40,776 nt of DNA from Ornithinibacter sp. (GTDB taxonomy: Bacteria > Actinomycetota > Actinomycetes > Actinomycetales > Dermatophilaceae), in contig JAQSWG010000029.1 of NCBI GenBank assembly GCA_029266735.1, positions 1 to 40,776 on the forward strand. Reading direction: 5' to 3'. The position numbers were made by a program, and so were the translations under genes. This document shows positions 14,479 to 23,936 of the stretch, one piece after another. The notes below the pieces were generated by a model. It saw only the letters and a list, made by a program, of their open reading frames with translations. It searched no databases and was not told the origin of the DNA. The number at the start of each line of letters is the position of its first letter. Positions within the stretch are counted from its first letter, which is position 1.

Positions 14479-15714
14479 CTACGTGGCGAACTCGCGGACC
14501 ACCCGCTCCCACCGCTGCGGGTCGGTGTTCCACTCCTTGCAGTGGCGTGCGACGTCCCACTCCTCGAACATCACGAGGTCGGGGCGTACCTCAGCGAGCG
14601 CCCGCGACGGCCCCACCGGTACGAACTCGTCGTCAGCGGAGTGGATGACGAGCAGGGGGTGGTGCAGCTCGTCGGCCCGCCGCACCCAGTCGGTCTTCGC
14701 CAGGTCGACTCCCTCGTGCACCCCGACGAGCCGGTGGCCCCAGCGGCGCGCCATCATCGCCCGGGCCAGGGAACCGACGTGAGCCGGCATCCGGTGCTGC
14801 TTCGCGTGGTGCGCCAACACGTCCCCCCAGTCGACGACCGGCCCGTCGAGCACCACCCGGGAGACGAGCGAGGACAGCGGCGACCGGTCGAGGAACTGGA
14901 GCACGATCGCGGCACCCATCGACCAGCCGACGAGGAGCACCTCGCGGGCGCCGTGCTCCAAGGCGTGCTCGATCGCCGCGTCGACGTCGCGCCACTCCGA
15001 CAGCCCGAGCGCGTAACGGCCGTCCGGGCCGGCGGGCACGCCTTCGTCGTTGCGATAGCTCGGGACGAGGCACATCCATCCGGCCGCCAGCAGCGGCGGC
15101 AGCGCCCGGACGGCCTCCTCCCGGCGCGCGCCGCGCCCATGGACGAGAACCGCCCATCGACTGCCGTCCCCCTGCTCGGCCGGCACGAGCCAGGCCGGCA
15201 TCGGACCCAGCTCACCGGCATACGTCACATGCTCGGTGGGGGCCCCGATGCTCACGTCCGGGGGTGCGCCGTAGTAGTAGGGGTTCCACCGCGCCGGCCC
15301 CGGCGCGAGATACCCCCGGTCGACGGCAACGAGCTCCCGCTCCACCGTGCCGGATGCCGTGTCCACACCGAGGACGTCGCCGAGCCTGACGTGACCGAAG
15401 CCGTCCTCGATCCAGAGGCCGTAGCGACCGGGGACGACCGTCTCCGGTGTGACCTCGAGCACCACGCTCGAGGACCCGGCAGCCCGGATGACCACGTCAT
15501 CGGGACGGTGCCGGTCGGGGGTGAGCACCTTGCGCGCGAAGTACGCAGCGGCAGCGAGCGACCCGGCCCCGGAGGCCACCGCCGTCGTGGCCCCGACGGC
15601 CGCCGTTGCGGTGACCACCTGACGAGCACGACGCCCCGGCTGCGGTGCCCGTGCGACGACCGGAGCGGCCGGGCGCGAACGCCACGGACGACCCGGCGCC
15701 TCGGGGGTCCTCAC
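14479..15714 (-). CDS. Membrane-anchored alpha/beta hydrolase
   Basis: The 411-residue protein has a basic N-terminus, one hydrophobic span at about residues 33-60, a beta-rich linker (VVLEVTPETVVPGRYGLWIE), then an alpha/beta-hydrolase domain. The oxyanion region is VLVHGRGARREE. The nucleophile elbow is GWSMG, the acid is in HSADDEFVP and the histidine in DVARHCKEW. It resembles prolyl-oligopeptidase-type serine hydrolases of the DUF1749/BAAT-like group; substrate unknown. Its GTG overlaps the stop of the LigD-type gene (GTGA at 15711-15714), so the two are translationally coupled, an odd pairing of a membrane hydrolase with a DNA ligase. Confidence 0.8.
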   Translation of the reverse strand: MRTPEAPGRPWRSRPAAPVVARAPQPGRRARQVVTATAAVGATTAVASGAGSLAAAAYFARKVLTPDRHRPDDVVIRAAGSSSVVLEVTPETVVPGRYGLWIEDGFGHVRLGDVLGVDTASGTVERELVAVDRGYLAPGPARWNPYYYGAPPDVSIGAPTEHVTYAGELGPMPAWLVPAEQGDGSRWAVLVHGRGARREEAVRALPPLLAAGWMCLVPSYRNDEGVPAGPDGRYALGLSEWRDVDAAIEHALEHGAREVLLVGWSMGAAIVLQFLDRSPLSSLVSRVVLDGPVVDWGDVLAHHAKQHRMPAHVGSLARAMMARRWGHRLVGVHEGVDLAKTDWVRRADELHHPLLVIHSADDEFVPVGPSRALAEVRPDLVMFEEWDVARHCKEWNTDPQRWERVVREFAT

Positions 15715-17870
15715 CGACTGCCACCGGACAGCACCTGGGAGAGGTCGTAGTTGACCGGCTCCTCCAGCTGCTCGAACGTGCAGTCCTCGGGAGCCTTGTC
15801 GGGCCGCCACCGCACGAACTGCGCGGTGTGCCGGAAGCGGACGCCCTCCATGTGGTCGTAGCGGACCTCGACGACCCGTTCCGGGCGCAGCGGCGTGAAG
15901 GACAGATCCTTGCCGGCCGCCCACCGGCTCCCCGCGGCCGCCTGGGGGGTGCGGGTGCCCTGCTCTTCGGCCGCCCAGTTCCAGGGGTGGTCCTCGAAGG
16001 TGGTGACGAGTGGCTGCAGCTCCTGGAACAGCTCCCGGCGCCGAGCCATCGGAAGCGCCCCGATGACACCGACGGACAGCAGTGTGCCCTCGGCGTAGAT
16101 GCCGAGGAGCAGGGAGCCGATGGCGTCGGGGCCGGACTTGTGCACCCGGTAACCCGCAACGACGCAGTCGGCGGTGCGCTCGTGCTTGATCTTGGCCATC
16201 GTGCGCTTGTCGGGCTCGTAGGGGCCGTCGAGCTGCTTGGCGACCAGGCCGTCGAGCCCGGCGCCCTCGAACTCGGTGAACCAGCCGGTCGCCACCGCCC
16301 GGTCGGTGGTCGCCGCGGTGACGTGGATCGGCGCCTGCGCGCCGTCCAGCGCCCGCTCGAGCAGGGCACGCCGCTCCCGGAAGGGCCGAGCCGTGAGGTC
16401 CTCGTCGCCGAGCGCGAGCAGGTCGAACGCCACGAACTGGGCCGGGGTCTCGACCGAGAGCTTCTTCACCCGGCTGGCCGCCGGATGGATGCGCTGGCTG
16501 AGCAGGTCGAAGTCGAGGCGGTCCTCGCCCGGCCGCACGACGATGATCTCGCCGTCGACGACGCACCTCTCAGGGAGGTTGGCGAGCGCCGCCTCGACGA
16601 CCTCCGGGAAGTACCGAGTCATCGGCTTCTCGTTGCGGCTGCCGATCTCGACCAGGTCGCCGGAGCGGAAGACGATCGAGCGGAAGCCGTCCCACTTCGG
16701 CTCGAAGCTGACGTCCTGACCCTCGAGCGCCTCGATGCCCTTCACCGGCTTGGCGAGCATCGGCGCCACCGGCGGGACGACCGGCATCCCCCAGCGCTCG
16801 CGGTCGTCGGCGTCACGCTCCGCCTTGGGCGCCAGGTACTCGGCATCCGCCTTGTCGGTGCGGCGCTTGCTGGGCTGCACCCGAGGAGGCTCCCCGGGCA
16901 TCTTCGGGTAGTCGGGCGGGAAGTTCAGCTCGCCGAGCCCCCGCTCCTCGACGTCGCGCTGCCACAGGGCCAGGGCGCCGGCGACGTCACCCACCTCGTC
17001 CGCCAGGCCCGCCCAGGCGTCGCCGCGGTCCTCGAGCACGTCGGGGACCGTGAGGATGGTGAAGTCCCCCGGCGAGACCGTGGAGAGCTCGGTCCACGTG
17101 ACCGGCATCGACACCGGGGCACCGGCGAGCGGCCGCGGGCTGTAGGCGGAGGCGATGGTCCGGTCGCGGCAGGCCTGGTTGAAGTCGACGAAGACGCGTT
17201 CCCCCCGCTCCTCCTTCCACCACGCGGTCGTGACGAGGTCGGGAAGGCGGCGCTCGAGCTCGCGCGCGATGGCGATCACCCCGTGGCGCACCTCGAGGAA
17301 CTCGTGGGTGGGGGCGATCCGCGCGTAGACGTGCACTCCACGGTTGCCGCTCGTCTTCGCCCAGCCGGTGAGCCCGACCTCGTTGAGCACCTGGCGCAGC
17401 GTGTGGGCCGCCTCCACGGCATCCGCGAAGGTCCGGCCCGGTTGCGGGTCGAGGTCGATCCGCAGCTCGTCGGGGTTGTCGTTGTCGGCCGTGCGCACCG
17501 GCCACGGGTGGAACGTCACGGTGTTCATCTGCACCGCCCACACGGCGGTGGCCACCTCGTCGACGACGATCTGCGCGTGGCGGCGGCCGCTGGGGTACGT
17601 GCACGAGACCGTGCGGACCCACTCGGGCATGCCCTTGGGCGGGTTCTTCTGGTAGAACTCCTCGCCGTCGACGCCGTCCGGGAAGCGCTGGAGCGTGATC
17701 GGCCGGTCCCCGATGTGCTGGACCAGGGGGTCGCCGACCGCCACGACGTAGGCGGCGAGGTCGCCCTTCGTGATGCCGGCATCGGGCCACATCAGCCGGT
17801 CGGGGCTGCTGAGCCGCACCTGCCGGGCGCCCTCGGGCCCCTCGACCTCCAGCACCTGAGCGTCCGCCAT
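15711..17870 (-). CDS. ligD: LigD-type ATP-dependent DNA ligase with N-terminal primase-polymerase domain
   Basis: The 719-residue protein joins two domains of bacterial non-homologous end joining. Residues 1 to about 290 are the LigD polymerase domain (LRIDLDPQPG with the catalytic D-x-D, KTSGNRGVHVYARI). After a basic linker, residues from about 375 form the ligase: EPKWDGFRSIVFR holds the KxDG lysine that takes AMP, then CVVDGEIIVV, and GLVAKQLDGPYEPDKRT and AKIKHERTADCVVAGYRV of the later ligase motifs. The phosphoesterase module of classic LigD is absent, as in several actinobacterial paralogues. ATG 17870 lies six bases after TAGGCT (17877-17882, minus). No ku gene is in the window. Confidence 0.92.
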   Translation of the reverse strand: MADAQVLEVEGPEGARQVRLSSPDRLMWPDAGITKGDLAAYVVAVGDPLVQHIGDRPITLQRFPDGVDGEEFYQKNPPKGMPEWVRTVSCTYPSGRRHAQIVVDEVATAVWAVQMNTVTFHPWPVRTADNDNPDELRIDLDPQPGRTFADAVEAAHTLRQVLNEVGLTGWAKTSGNRGVHVYARIAPTHEFLEVRHGVIAIARELERRLPDLVTTAWWKEERGERVFVDFNQACRDRTIASAYSPRPLAGAPVSMPVTWTELSTVSPGDFTILTVPDVLEDRGDAWAGLADEVGDVAGALALWQRDVEERGLGELNFPPDYPKMPGEPPRVQPSKRRTDKADAEYLAPKAERDADDRERWGMPVVPPVAPMLAKPVKGIEALEGQDVSFEPKWDGFRSIVFRSGDLVEIGSRNEKPMTRYFPEVVEAALANLPERCVVDGEIIVVRPGEDRLDFDLLSQRIHPAASRVKKLSVETPAQFVAFDLLALGDEDLTARPFRERRALLERALDGAQAPIHVTAATTDRAVATGWFTEFEGAGLDGLVAKQLDGPYEPDKRTMAKIKHERTADCVVAGYRVHKSGPDAIGSLLLGIYAEGTLLSVGVIGALPMARRRELFQELQPLVTTFEDHPWNWAAEEQGTRTPQAAAGSRWAAGKDLSFTPLRPERVVEVRYDHMEGVRFRHTAQFVRWRPDKAPEDCTFEQLEEPVNYDLSQVLSGGSR

Positions 17871-17972
17871 GCGGCGAGCCTAACGAGGGTCGTCGACGGG
17901 GCGACAGGTGACGGGCCGGTTTCGGCGAGCAGACCCGGGAACCATCCGGCGCGTCGCGATGTTGGTCAGGAC

Positions 17973-18410
17973 ATGACGACGAAGCCGACCGACCGTTCGT
18001 ACGCCGTCGACCGCACCGAGGAGGAGTGGAAGGCCGCGCTCACGCCGGAGGAGTACCACGTGCTCCGCCAGGCGGGCACCGAGCGGCCCTTCACCGGGAA
18101 GTACACCGATGCCAAGACCGAGGGCGTCTATGCGTGCCGGGCCTGCGGGACGGAGCTCTTCGCCTCGGAGACCAAGTTCGAGAGCCACTGCGGGTGGCCC
18201 TCGTTCTTCGCGCCGCTCGCCGGGGACACCGTGGAGTACATCGAGGACCGCTCCCTCCCCGGTCGGCCGCGCGTCGAGGTGCGGTGCGCACACTGCGGCA
18301 GCCACCTCGGCCACGTGTTCGAGGGCGAGGGCTACGACACCCCGACCGACCAGCGCTACTGCATCAACTCGATCAGCCTCACGCTGCGTCCGGTCGCTCA
18401 GGACAAGTAG
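17973..18410 (+). CDS. msrB: Peptide-methionine (R)-S-oxide reductase MsrB
   Basis: The 145-residue enzyme reduces methionine-R-sulfoxide in proteins. It has both zinc CxxC pairs (YACRACGTELF and VRCAHCGSHLGH), the FESHCGWPSFFAPL segment, and RYCINSISL with the catalytic cysteine. ATG 17973 starts the conserved protein; the open frame further upstream is antisense to ligD. Its 3' end overlaps the convergent phosphotransferase gene by 13 bases. Function assignment is firm. Confidence 0.95.
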   Translation: MTTKPTDRSYAVDRTEEEWKAALTPEEYHVLRQAGTERPFTGKYTDAKTEGVYACRACGTELFASETKFESHCGWPSFFAPLAGDTVEYIEDRSLPGRPRVEVRCAHCGSHLGHVFEGEGYDTPTDQRYCINSISLTLRPVAQDK

Positions 18411-19384
18411 CCCTCCAGGCTCCGCCACGCCGTGCGGACGTCCTCCGTGTCGGTGTGGGCCGCGTGCAGGTCGCTCGCGGAGATCGCGATGTCGGCGAGG
18501 TCCCACGCGAGGCCGTACAGCTCGAGTGCGTCCGGGTCCAGCCGGACGCCCGTGAGGGCCGTGTACTCGGCGGCCACCTCTGCGTCCTCCGCCACGAGCC
18601 GCCAGAGGTCGCGCTCCGGCGGTGCGACGAGCAGGGTGTCCCAGTCGACGAGCACGGTTCCGGATGCCGTCGTGACCGTGTTCGCGCGGTGCGGCTCGCC
18701 GTGCGTCAGCACCCACCGTTCCTGCGCCGACCGCTGGGCGGCGGCCAGGGTCGTGTGGTGTGCCACCAGGTCGAGCACGTGGCCGCGCCGAGCGCCCAGC
18801 AGCTGTCGGAGGTGCTCGCTGAAGGGCCCGCCGGTCCACGGCGCGCCGTCGTCACCCACCACGTCCAGCAGCCTCATGAGCTCGTCGAGCCGGGGAACGG
18901 TGAGGTCGTCGACCCGGCAACGGGCACGGCATCCGGATGGTGCGTGGTGCAGCCGATCGAGCAGGGCGACCACGGCAGAGCGCTCGGCGGCGCTCTCGTA
19001 CGGCCCCCACGAGTGGGTCCGTCCCTCGACGTGTGGGTGCAGCGCGATGGCGTACCGCTCGGTGAGCCTGTGCACGACGTCCCCGGCCGGGGCGGGCACC
19101 GGCGCGACGACGAACTCCATGCCTGCGTCGTGCAGTGCCCGGGCCGTCGTCAGGGCGGCGGCCAGCCGGCCCAGCGGACATTCGAGCGGCTCGTCGACAC
19201 CGTGCCGCTTGGCCGTGAGGTCGTCGACGGTGACGAACCAGCGGGCCCCGTTCGCGACGACCCGCCAGTGGTGGCTGCCGTAGCCCACCGCGGCGTAGGC
19301 GAGGGATGAGACGCGCAGGCCCCAGGCCGAGCCGAGGGCGTGACGGACCTCGTCGTCGGTGAGGTCGCCGGGCGGGGTGAACAC
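18398..19384 (-). CDS. Aminoglycoside phosphotransferase-family (APH) kinase
   Basis: The 328-residue protein has the APH fold. The catalytic loop is VLTHGEPHRANTV (Brenner motif H-G-x-x-x-x-N) and the metal site is TVLVDWDTLL (D-W-D in place of DFG). An N-terminal lobe includes HHWRVVANGARWFVTVDD, the likely nucleotide-binding strands. Such proteins phosphorylate aminoglycosides, choline, homoserine or other hydroxyl compounds; the natural substrate cannot be inferred. GTG 19384 lies six bases after TAGGTT (19391-19396, minus), a leaderless start. It is tail-to-tail with msrB. Confidence 0.85.
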   Translation of the reverse strand: MFTPPGDLTDDEVRHALGSAWGLRVSSLAYAAVGYGSHHWRVVANGARWFVTVDDLTAKRHGVDEPLECPLGRLAAALTTARALHDAGMEFVVAPVPAPAGDVVHRLTERYAIALHPHVEGRTHSWGPYESAAERSAVVALLDRLHHAPSGCRARCRVDDLTVPRLDELMRLLDVVGDDGAPWTGGPFSEHLRQLLGARRGHVLDLVAHHTTLAAAQRSAQERWVLTHGEPHRANTVTTASGTVLVDWDTLLVAPPERDLWRLVAEDAEVAAEYTALTGVRLDPDALELYGLAWDLADIAISASDLHAAHTDTEDVRTAWRSLEGYLS

Positions 19385-19476
19385 CCGACGAACCTACCCA
19401 GCGCGCAGAAACACCGCGGAGTCCGGGCGGCCTGACCGAGCGACCACGTCCGCCATCCTTCCCGGAGGGAACCGGG

Positions 19477-20202
19477 TCACCGCTGGCGGGTGAGGAGCGT
19501 GCGCACGGGCACGCGCGGTCCGGTGTAGAACGGGACCTCCTCGCGGACGTGCATCCGCGCCCTGGATGCCCGGAGCTCGCGCATGAGGTCGACGATGCGG
19601 TGCAGCTCGTCGGCCTCGAACGCGAGGATCCACTCGTAGTCGCCCAGGGCGAACGACGCGATCGTGTTGGCGCGGACGTCGGGGAAGTCGCGAGCCATCC
19701 TCCCGTGCTCGACGAGCATGTCCCGGCGCTCCTGGTCGTCGATGAGGTACCAGTCGTAGGACCGGACGAACGGGTAGACGCAGACGTAGCCCCGCGCCTC
19801 CTCGTCCGCCATGAAGGCGGGGATGTGGCTCTTGTTGAACTCGGCCGGACGGTGCAGCGCCGCGACGGACCAGACCGGGTCCAGGTGCTCCCCGTATGCC
19901 GTGCGCAGGAACGCGTGGTATGCCTCCTGGAGCGCCTCGATCGTCTCGGCGTGCCACCAGATCATGACGTCCGCGTCGGCCCGCAGCCCGGCGACGTCGT
20001 ACGTGCCGCGGACGATGACATCGCGCGACGCGAGGTCGGTGAACAGCTCCTCGACCTCGGTGGCGAGCGCGCCCCGGTCCTCGTCGCCGAGAGGCTCGGC
20101 GACGGCGAACACCGACCACATGGCGTAGCGGATCGTGTCGTTGATCTCGCGGATCCGGGAGGCACCGGGCTTGGCGGGGGCGGGGCGGCTGGGCTCGGTC
20201 AT
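19477..20202 (-). CDS. hemQ: Coproheme decarboxylase HemQ (ChdC)
   Basis: This 241-residue enzyme removes two propionate carboxyls from Fe-coproporphyrin III to give haem b, using hydrogen peroxide. Key residues fit the actinobacterial ChdC spacing known from Corynebacterium: distal His126 (KSHIPAF), catalytic Tyr143 (VYPFVRS) and proximal His166 (VEHG), with intervals of 17 and 23 residues. EVPFYTG near the end is also typical. ATG 20202 overlaps the stop of the upstream cgoX gene (ATGA), so the two are co-translated. The pathway call (coproporphyrin-dependent) follows from cgoX, hemQ and hemE being together. Confidence 0.95.
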   Translation of the reverse strand: MTEPSRPAPAKPGASRIREINDTIRYAMWSVFAVAEPLGDEDRGALATEVEELFTDLASRDVIVRGTYDVAGLRADADVMIWWHAETIEALQEAYHAFLRTAYGEHLDPVWSVAALHRPAEFNKSHIPAFMADEEARGYVCVYPFVRSYDWYLIDDQERRDMLVEHGRMARDFPDVRANTIASFALGDYEWILAFEADELHRIVDLMRELRASRARMHVREEVPFYTGPRVPVRTLLTRQR

Positions 20203-21644
20203 GCAGGTCGGTCTCCTCGATGCGTGGTGATGGTGCTGAGGTGGTGGACGGTGGCGGCTGCCGCCCGGGTCGCGGAGGCGATGACGGCGGGCACGCCGAC
20301 GCCGTCGTAGGCGGCGCCCGCCACCTCGAGACCGGGCAGTCGTGCGACGTCGGACCGGACGGCTGCGACCGCGTCCACGTGCCCGACGGCGTACTGCGGG
20401 AGCCCGCCGCCCCACCGCTGCACGTGGGCGTCGACGACGCGCGGCAGGCGCCGCCCGAGCGCCTCGCCGATCTCCACGACGGACGCCTCGACGAGCTCGT
20501 CGTCCGCACGTTGGAGGACGGCCTCCTCCCCCGCCCGGCCGATGGAGGCACGCAGGTGGACGACGTCGGGCGAGAGGTCGCCGGTCCACGCCCACTTGTT
20601 CCCGCTGAACGTGCTCGCCTTGATCGTCCGTCCCTCCACCGGAGGCACGAGGAACCCCGACCCGGGGAGCGTCCCGAGCCCGGCCCTCTCCACCGCCAGG
20701 GTCACGACGGCCGTGGAGGCCGTCTCGATCTCACCGAGCACCCGGGCCGCCGTCGGCGCGTGCGGGGCCAGCAGCCTCCCCGCGGGCGTCGGTGGCACGC
20801 AGAGGAGCACCGCGTCGGCGTGCACGACCTCCGGGGACGCCGCCGAGCCGAGAACGAGCCGCCACCCGTCGGTCACCTGCTCGAGCCGGCGAACGACCGC
20901 GAGAGTCCGCAGGGCCGCACCGCGGGAGCGCAGCACGTCGGCAACCAGACCTGGAAGTCGGCCGACCCCCCCGACGAGCCCGGCGAACGCGGGGCGTGGT
21001 GCGCCGCCCTCGGTGGTTACCGGGCCACTGGTCGGTGCCGCGAGGAGGCTCGCGCCGCGAGTAGCCTTGTCCCACAACGTCGGCAGGGTGGCTCGCAGTG
21101 AGAGCCGACTGGCGTGCCCCGCGTAGACCCCACCGAGCAGGGGCTCGACGAGCCGGTCGACGACGGCCTGTCCGAGCCGGGTTGCCACGTACTCCCCCAC
21201 CGCGACGTCCTCCTGGAGAGCCCCTCCCGGCCACTCCTGCTCGTCCCGGAGTCGCTCGACCTCGTCATCCGTGAGCAGGCCACGGGCTGAGTCGGGATCG
21301 GTCGGGACGCCCATCAGCGTGGCGCCGGGCAGGGGGCGCAGTGCACCGCGAGACCACACCGCCGCGGAGGTGGTCGAGGGGGCCACCACGTCGTCGCCAG
21401 CGACGCGACCGGCGAGGGCGACCGCCTCCGGCCGGACAGCCAGCAGCGACTCGGCACCAACGTCCACGAGGTGCCCGGCCACCGGCTCCAACCGCAGCTT
21501 GCCGCCCAGCCGGTCGCTTCCCTCGAGCACGGTGACCTCGGCCGTCGGTAGCCCGTCGAGCACCCCCAGGGCCGCAGCCAGACCGGCGATCCCACCGCCC
21601 ACGACGACGACGTGGGGCCGGGTCGAGACGGCCGAGGTGGGCAT
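20199..21644 (-). CDS. cgoX: Coproporphyrinogen III oxidase (HemY/HemG-type flavoprotein)
   Basis: The 481-residue FAD enzyme oxidises coproporphyrinogen III to coproporphyrin III with oxygen. The dinucleotide-binding start is [17 protein letters not shown], then [13 protein letters not shown]. Later segments [28 protein letters not shown] and the C-terminal [20 protein letters not shown] are typical of bacterial HemY. Older annotation would say protoporphyrinogen oxidase; in organisms with HemQ the coproporphyrinogen activity is established knowledge. ATG 21644 has GAGG about five bases upstream. It is the first gene of the cgoX-hemQ pair; hemE lies 1.1 kb further on the same strand, with an opposite-strand gene between. 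Confidence 0.93.
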   Translation of the reverse strand: MPTSAVSTRPHVVVVGGGIAGLAAALGVLDGLPTAEVTVLEGSDRLGGKLRLEPVAGHLVDVGAESLLAVRPEAVALAGRVAGDDVVAPSTTSAAVWSRGALRPLPGATLMGVPTDPDSARGLLTDDEVERLRDEQEWPGGALQEDVAVGEYVATRLGQAVVDRLVEPLLGGVYAGHASRLSLRATLPTLWDKATRGASLLAAPTSGPVTTEGGAPRPAFAGLVGGVGRLPGLVADVLRSRGAALRTLAVVRRLEQVTDGWRLVLGSAASPEVVHADAVLLCVPPTPAGRLLAPHAPTAARVLGEIETASTAVVTLAVERAGLGTLPGSGFLVPPVEGRTIKASTFSGNKWAWTGDLSPDVVHLRASIGRAGEEAVLQRADDELVEASVVEIGEALGRRLPRVVDAHVQRWGGGLPQYAVGHVDAVAAVRSDVARLPGLEVAGAAYDGVGVPAVIASATRAAAATVHHLSTITTHRGDRPA

Positions 21645-21795
21645 GTCCTCAGCCTCTCACGCGGCCTGAGGCCGCCCTGCGGGCGGTCTCCGCAGCACCG
21701 GCCCCCAGTCGTGACCGGATCGAGACCAGGGTCCCGGAACCACGGCGGCCGAAGGGACGCCGAATGCTCAGCCCACCACGACGAAGGAGACCCCC

Positions 21796-22776
21796 ATGCG
21801 CACACCGGTCCGCCCCACGCGCCGCGTCACCCACCCGCTCACCACGACGGTCGCCGCCGTCGCCGTCGTCGCCGCCGGGCTGACCGCCCTGGCCGGGTGC
21901 AGCACCGGTGGTGATGACGCTCAGGGCGCGGACTCGGCTGCTGGCTCGGCCGTCGAGACCCCCGCCACGGCACAAGGCGGCGACCAGTCGGTGGCCGGCG
22001 GAGAGGCCGCTCGCGACACCGCCAGCACCGTCGCGAATGCGCCCGCCGTCGTGCCCGCCGTGCAGGACCGCAAGCTCGCCCGGCGGGCGAACATCGCGCT
22101 CACCGTGGCGGACGTCGACGCGGCGGCAGCGAAGGTGCGCACGATTGCCGCAGCCGCTCGGGGCATCGTTCTGGCCGAGGCCATCTCGAGCGAGCCGGAG
22201 TCGCCTGACCTCGGTGGCTTCAGCACCATCACCATCTCGGTGCCGACCGGTTCCCTCGACGAGACGCTGGACCGGTTGGCCGCGGTCGGCGAGGTCCACT
22301 CGCGCAACACCTCCACGGAGGACGTCACCGCGCAGTACGTCGACACCGAGTCCCGCGTGAAGACGATGGAGGCAAGCGTCGAGCGGGTGCGCGCCCTCAT
22401 GGGTGAGGCCACACGACTCGCCGACATCGTCAGCCTGGAGGCCGAGCTCTCGCGCCGACAGGCCGACCTGGAGTCCCTGCAGACGCAGCTCGCCGCGCTC
22501 GAGGACGCGGTCGAGCTGGCGCCCATAGAGGTGACCCTGAGCACCGACGAGACGGCACTGGAGGACCGGGACGACGACACGGGGTTCCTGGCCGGGCTCG
22601 CCGCCGGGTGGGACGCCTTCACGACGTCCGTCACGGTGCTGCTCACGGCGCTCGGCGCGCTCCTGCCCTTCGCGGTCCTCGCGGCGCTCGTCGGCGTCCC
22701 GCTCGTCGTGTGGTTGCGCCGCCGCGGTACCCGACCGGTGCCAGCGGTCGTGCACCCTGAGCCCCCCAGCGCCTGA
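21796..22776 (+). CDS. DUF4349 lipoprotein with C-terminal membrane anchor
   Basis: This is a 326-residue lipoprotein. The signal peptide ends in LTALAGC with Cys35, followed by a low-complexity Ala/Gly/Asp linker to about residue 90. The DUF4349 domain then has RRANIALTVADVDAAAAKVR, FSTITISVPTGSLDETLDRL, a segment with YVDTESRVKTMEASVER, and a coiled-coil (EAELSRRQADLESLQTQLAA). A transmembrane helix lies near residues 285-310. A good ribosome site (GAAGGAG) precedes ATG 21796. The function of DUF4349 is unknown; it is a cell-surface protein. It ends two bases before the convergent hemE and interrupts the haem genes on the opposite strand. Confidence 0.88.
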   Translation: MRTPVRPTRRVTHPLTTTVAAVAVVAAGLTALAGCSTGGDDAQGADSAAGSAVETPATAQGGDQSVAGGEAARDTASTVANAPAVVPAVQDRKLARRANIALTVADVDAAAAKVRTIAAAARGIVLAEAISSEPESPDLGGFSTITISVPTGSLDETLDRLAAVGEVHSRNTSTEDVTAQYVDTESRVKTMEASVERVRALMGEATRLADIVSLEAELSRRQADLESLQTQLAALEDAVELAPIEVTLSTDETALEDRDDDTGFLAGLAAGWDAFTTSVTVLLTALGALLPFAVLAALVGVPLVVWLRRRGTRPVPAVVHPEPPSA

Positions 22777-22777
22777 G

Positions 22778-23875
22778 TCAGCGAGCCGAGACCTCGTGGA
22801 CGAGGTCGACGACGCGGGTCAGGACGTCCGGGTCGGTGTCCGGCAGGACCCCGTGGCCGAGGTTGAAGAGGTGGCCCGGCGCGCCGCGGCCCTCGTCGAC
22901 GATCTCTCGCACCCGGCGGGCGAGCGGCTCCCAGGGTGCGAACAACAGCGCCGGATCGAGGTTGCCCTGAACGGCATACCGGCCCCCGAGCCGGTCGAGA
23001 GCGTCAGACAGGGACACCCGGTAATCCACACCGACGACGTTCGCGCCGGCCTCGCCCATGAGGTCGAGCAGCTCACCGGTTCCGACGCCGAAGTGGATGC
23101 GGGGGACGTCGAGGTCGGCGACCGCGGCCAGCGCCGTTGCCGAGTGTGGCTGGACGGATGCCGTGTAGTCCGCGCGGCTGAGCACACCGGCCCACGAGTC
23201 GAAGAGCTGGACGACGGACGCCCCGGCCTCGGCCTGCACCCGCAGGAACTCTCCGGAGATCTGGGCGAGCTGGGCGCAGAGGTCGTGCCACAGCCGAGGG
23301 TCGCCGTGCATGAGCGCCTTGGTGTGCTCGTGGTTCTTCGACGGCCCGCCCTCGACGAGGTACGACGCAAGGGTGAAGGGCGCGCCGGCGAAGCCGATGA
23401 GCGGGGTCGCACCGAGCTCGCCGGCGAGCATCCGGACCGACTCGGTGATGTCCGGCACGTCGTCCGGACGGAGGTCGCGCAGCTGCCGGAGGTCGCCGCG
23501 CGCACGGATCGGGTGCGCGACGACCGGGCCGACGCCGGGGACGATGTCCAGGTCGACCCCGATGGCCGCGAGCGGCACGACGATGTCGGAGAACAGGATG
23601 GCCGCGTCGACGCCGTGCCGTCGCACCGGTTGCAGCGTGATCTCCGTAACGAGGTCGGGGCGGCGACACGACTCGAGCATCGCGACGCCCTCGCGCACGG
23701 CGCGGTACTCGGGGAGGGAGCGCCCCGCCTGCCGCATGAACCACACCGGGGTGTGTGGCACGCGCTGCTGCCGAGCGGCTCGCACGAGGGCTGAGCCGGA
23801 GGTGGCTGCCCGAACCGCGTCGCCGGGAACAGGCGCCCGGTGCGGCGTGGGGGTCGTCGTGTCGGGGGGTGTCAC
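22778..23875 (-). CDS. hemE: Uroporphyrinogen decarboxylase
   Basis: The enzyme of about 365 residues converts uroporphyrinogen III to coproporphyrinogen III, just upstream of the cgoX step. [15 protein letters not shown] is the family signature, with [32 protein letters not shown] and [14 protein letters not shown] further on, and [14 protein letters not shown] at the end. GTG 23875 is preferred because AGG lies ten bases upstream and the residues before it (MRGCRV) look foreign; ATG 23893 is the alternative. It is convergent with the DUF4349 gene and lies downstream of the DMT transporter gene on the same strand. Confidence 0.95.
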   Translation of the reverse strand: MTPPDTTTPTPHRAPVPGDAVRAATSGSALVRAARQQRVPHTPVWFMRQAGRSLPEYRAVREGVAMLESCRRPDLVTEITLQPVRRHGVDAAILFSDIVVPLAAIGVDLDIVPGVGPVVAHPIRARGDLRQLRDLRPDDVPDITESVRMLAGELGATPLIGFAGAPFTLASYLVEGGPSKNHEHTKALMHGDPRLWHDLCAQLAQISGEFLRVQAEAGASVVQLFDSWAGVLSRADYTASVQPHSATALAAVADLDVPRIHFGVGTGELLDLMGEAGANVVGVDYRVSLSDALDRLGGRYAVQGNLDPALLFAPWEPLARRVREIVDEGRGAPGHLFNLGHGVLPDTDPDVLTRVVDLVHEVSAR

Positions 23876-23936
23876 GACGCGACATCCTCGCATCTCACGG
23901 GCAGTGGATGAGACCTCCGCAGGCGGTTGTCGAGGG

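Noticed and set aside
15645-17972. Plus-strand extension upstream of msrB
   Set aside because: The open frame is antisense to ligD; real MsrB sequence starts at ATG 17973.
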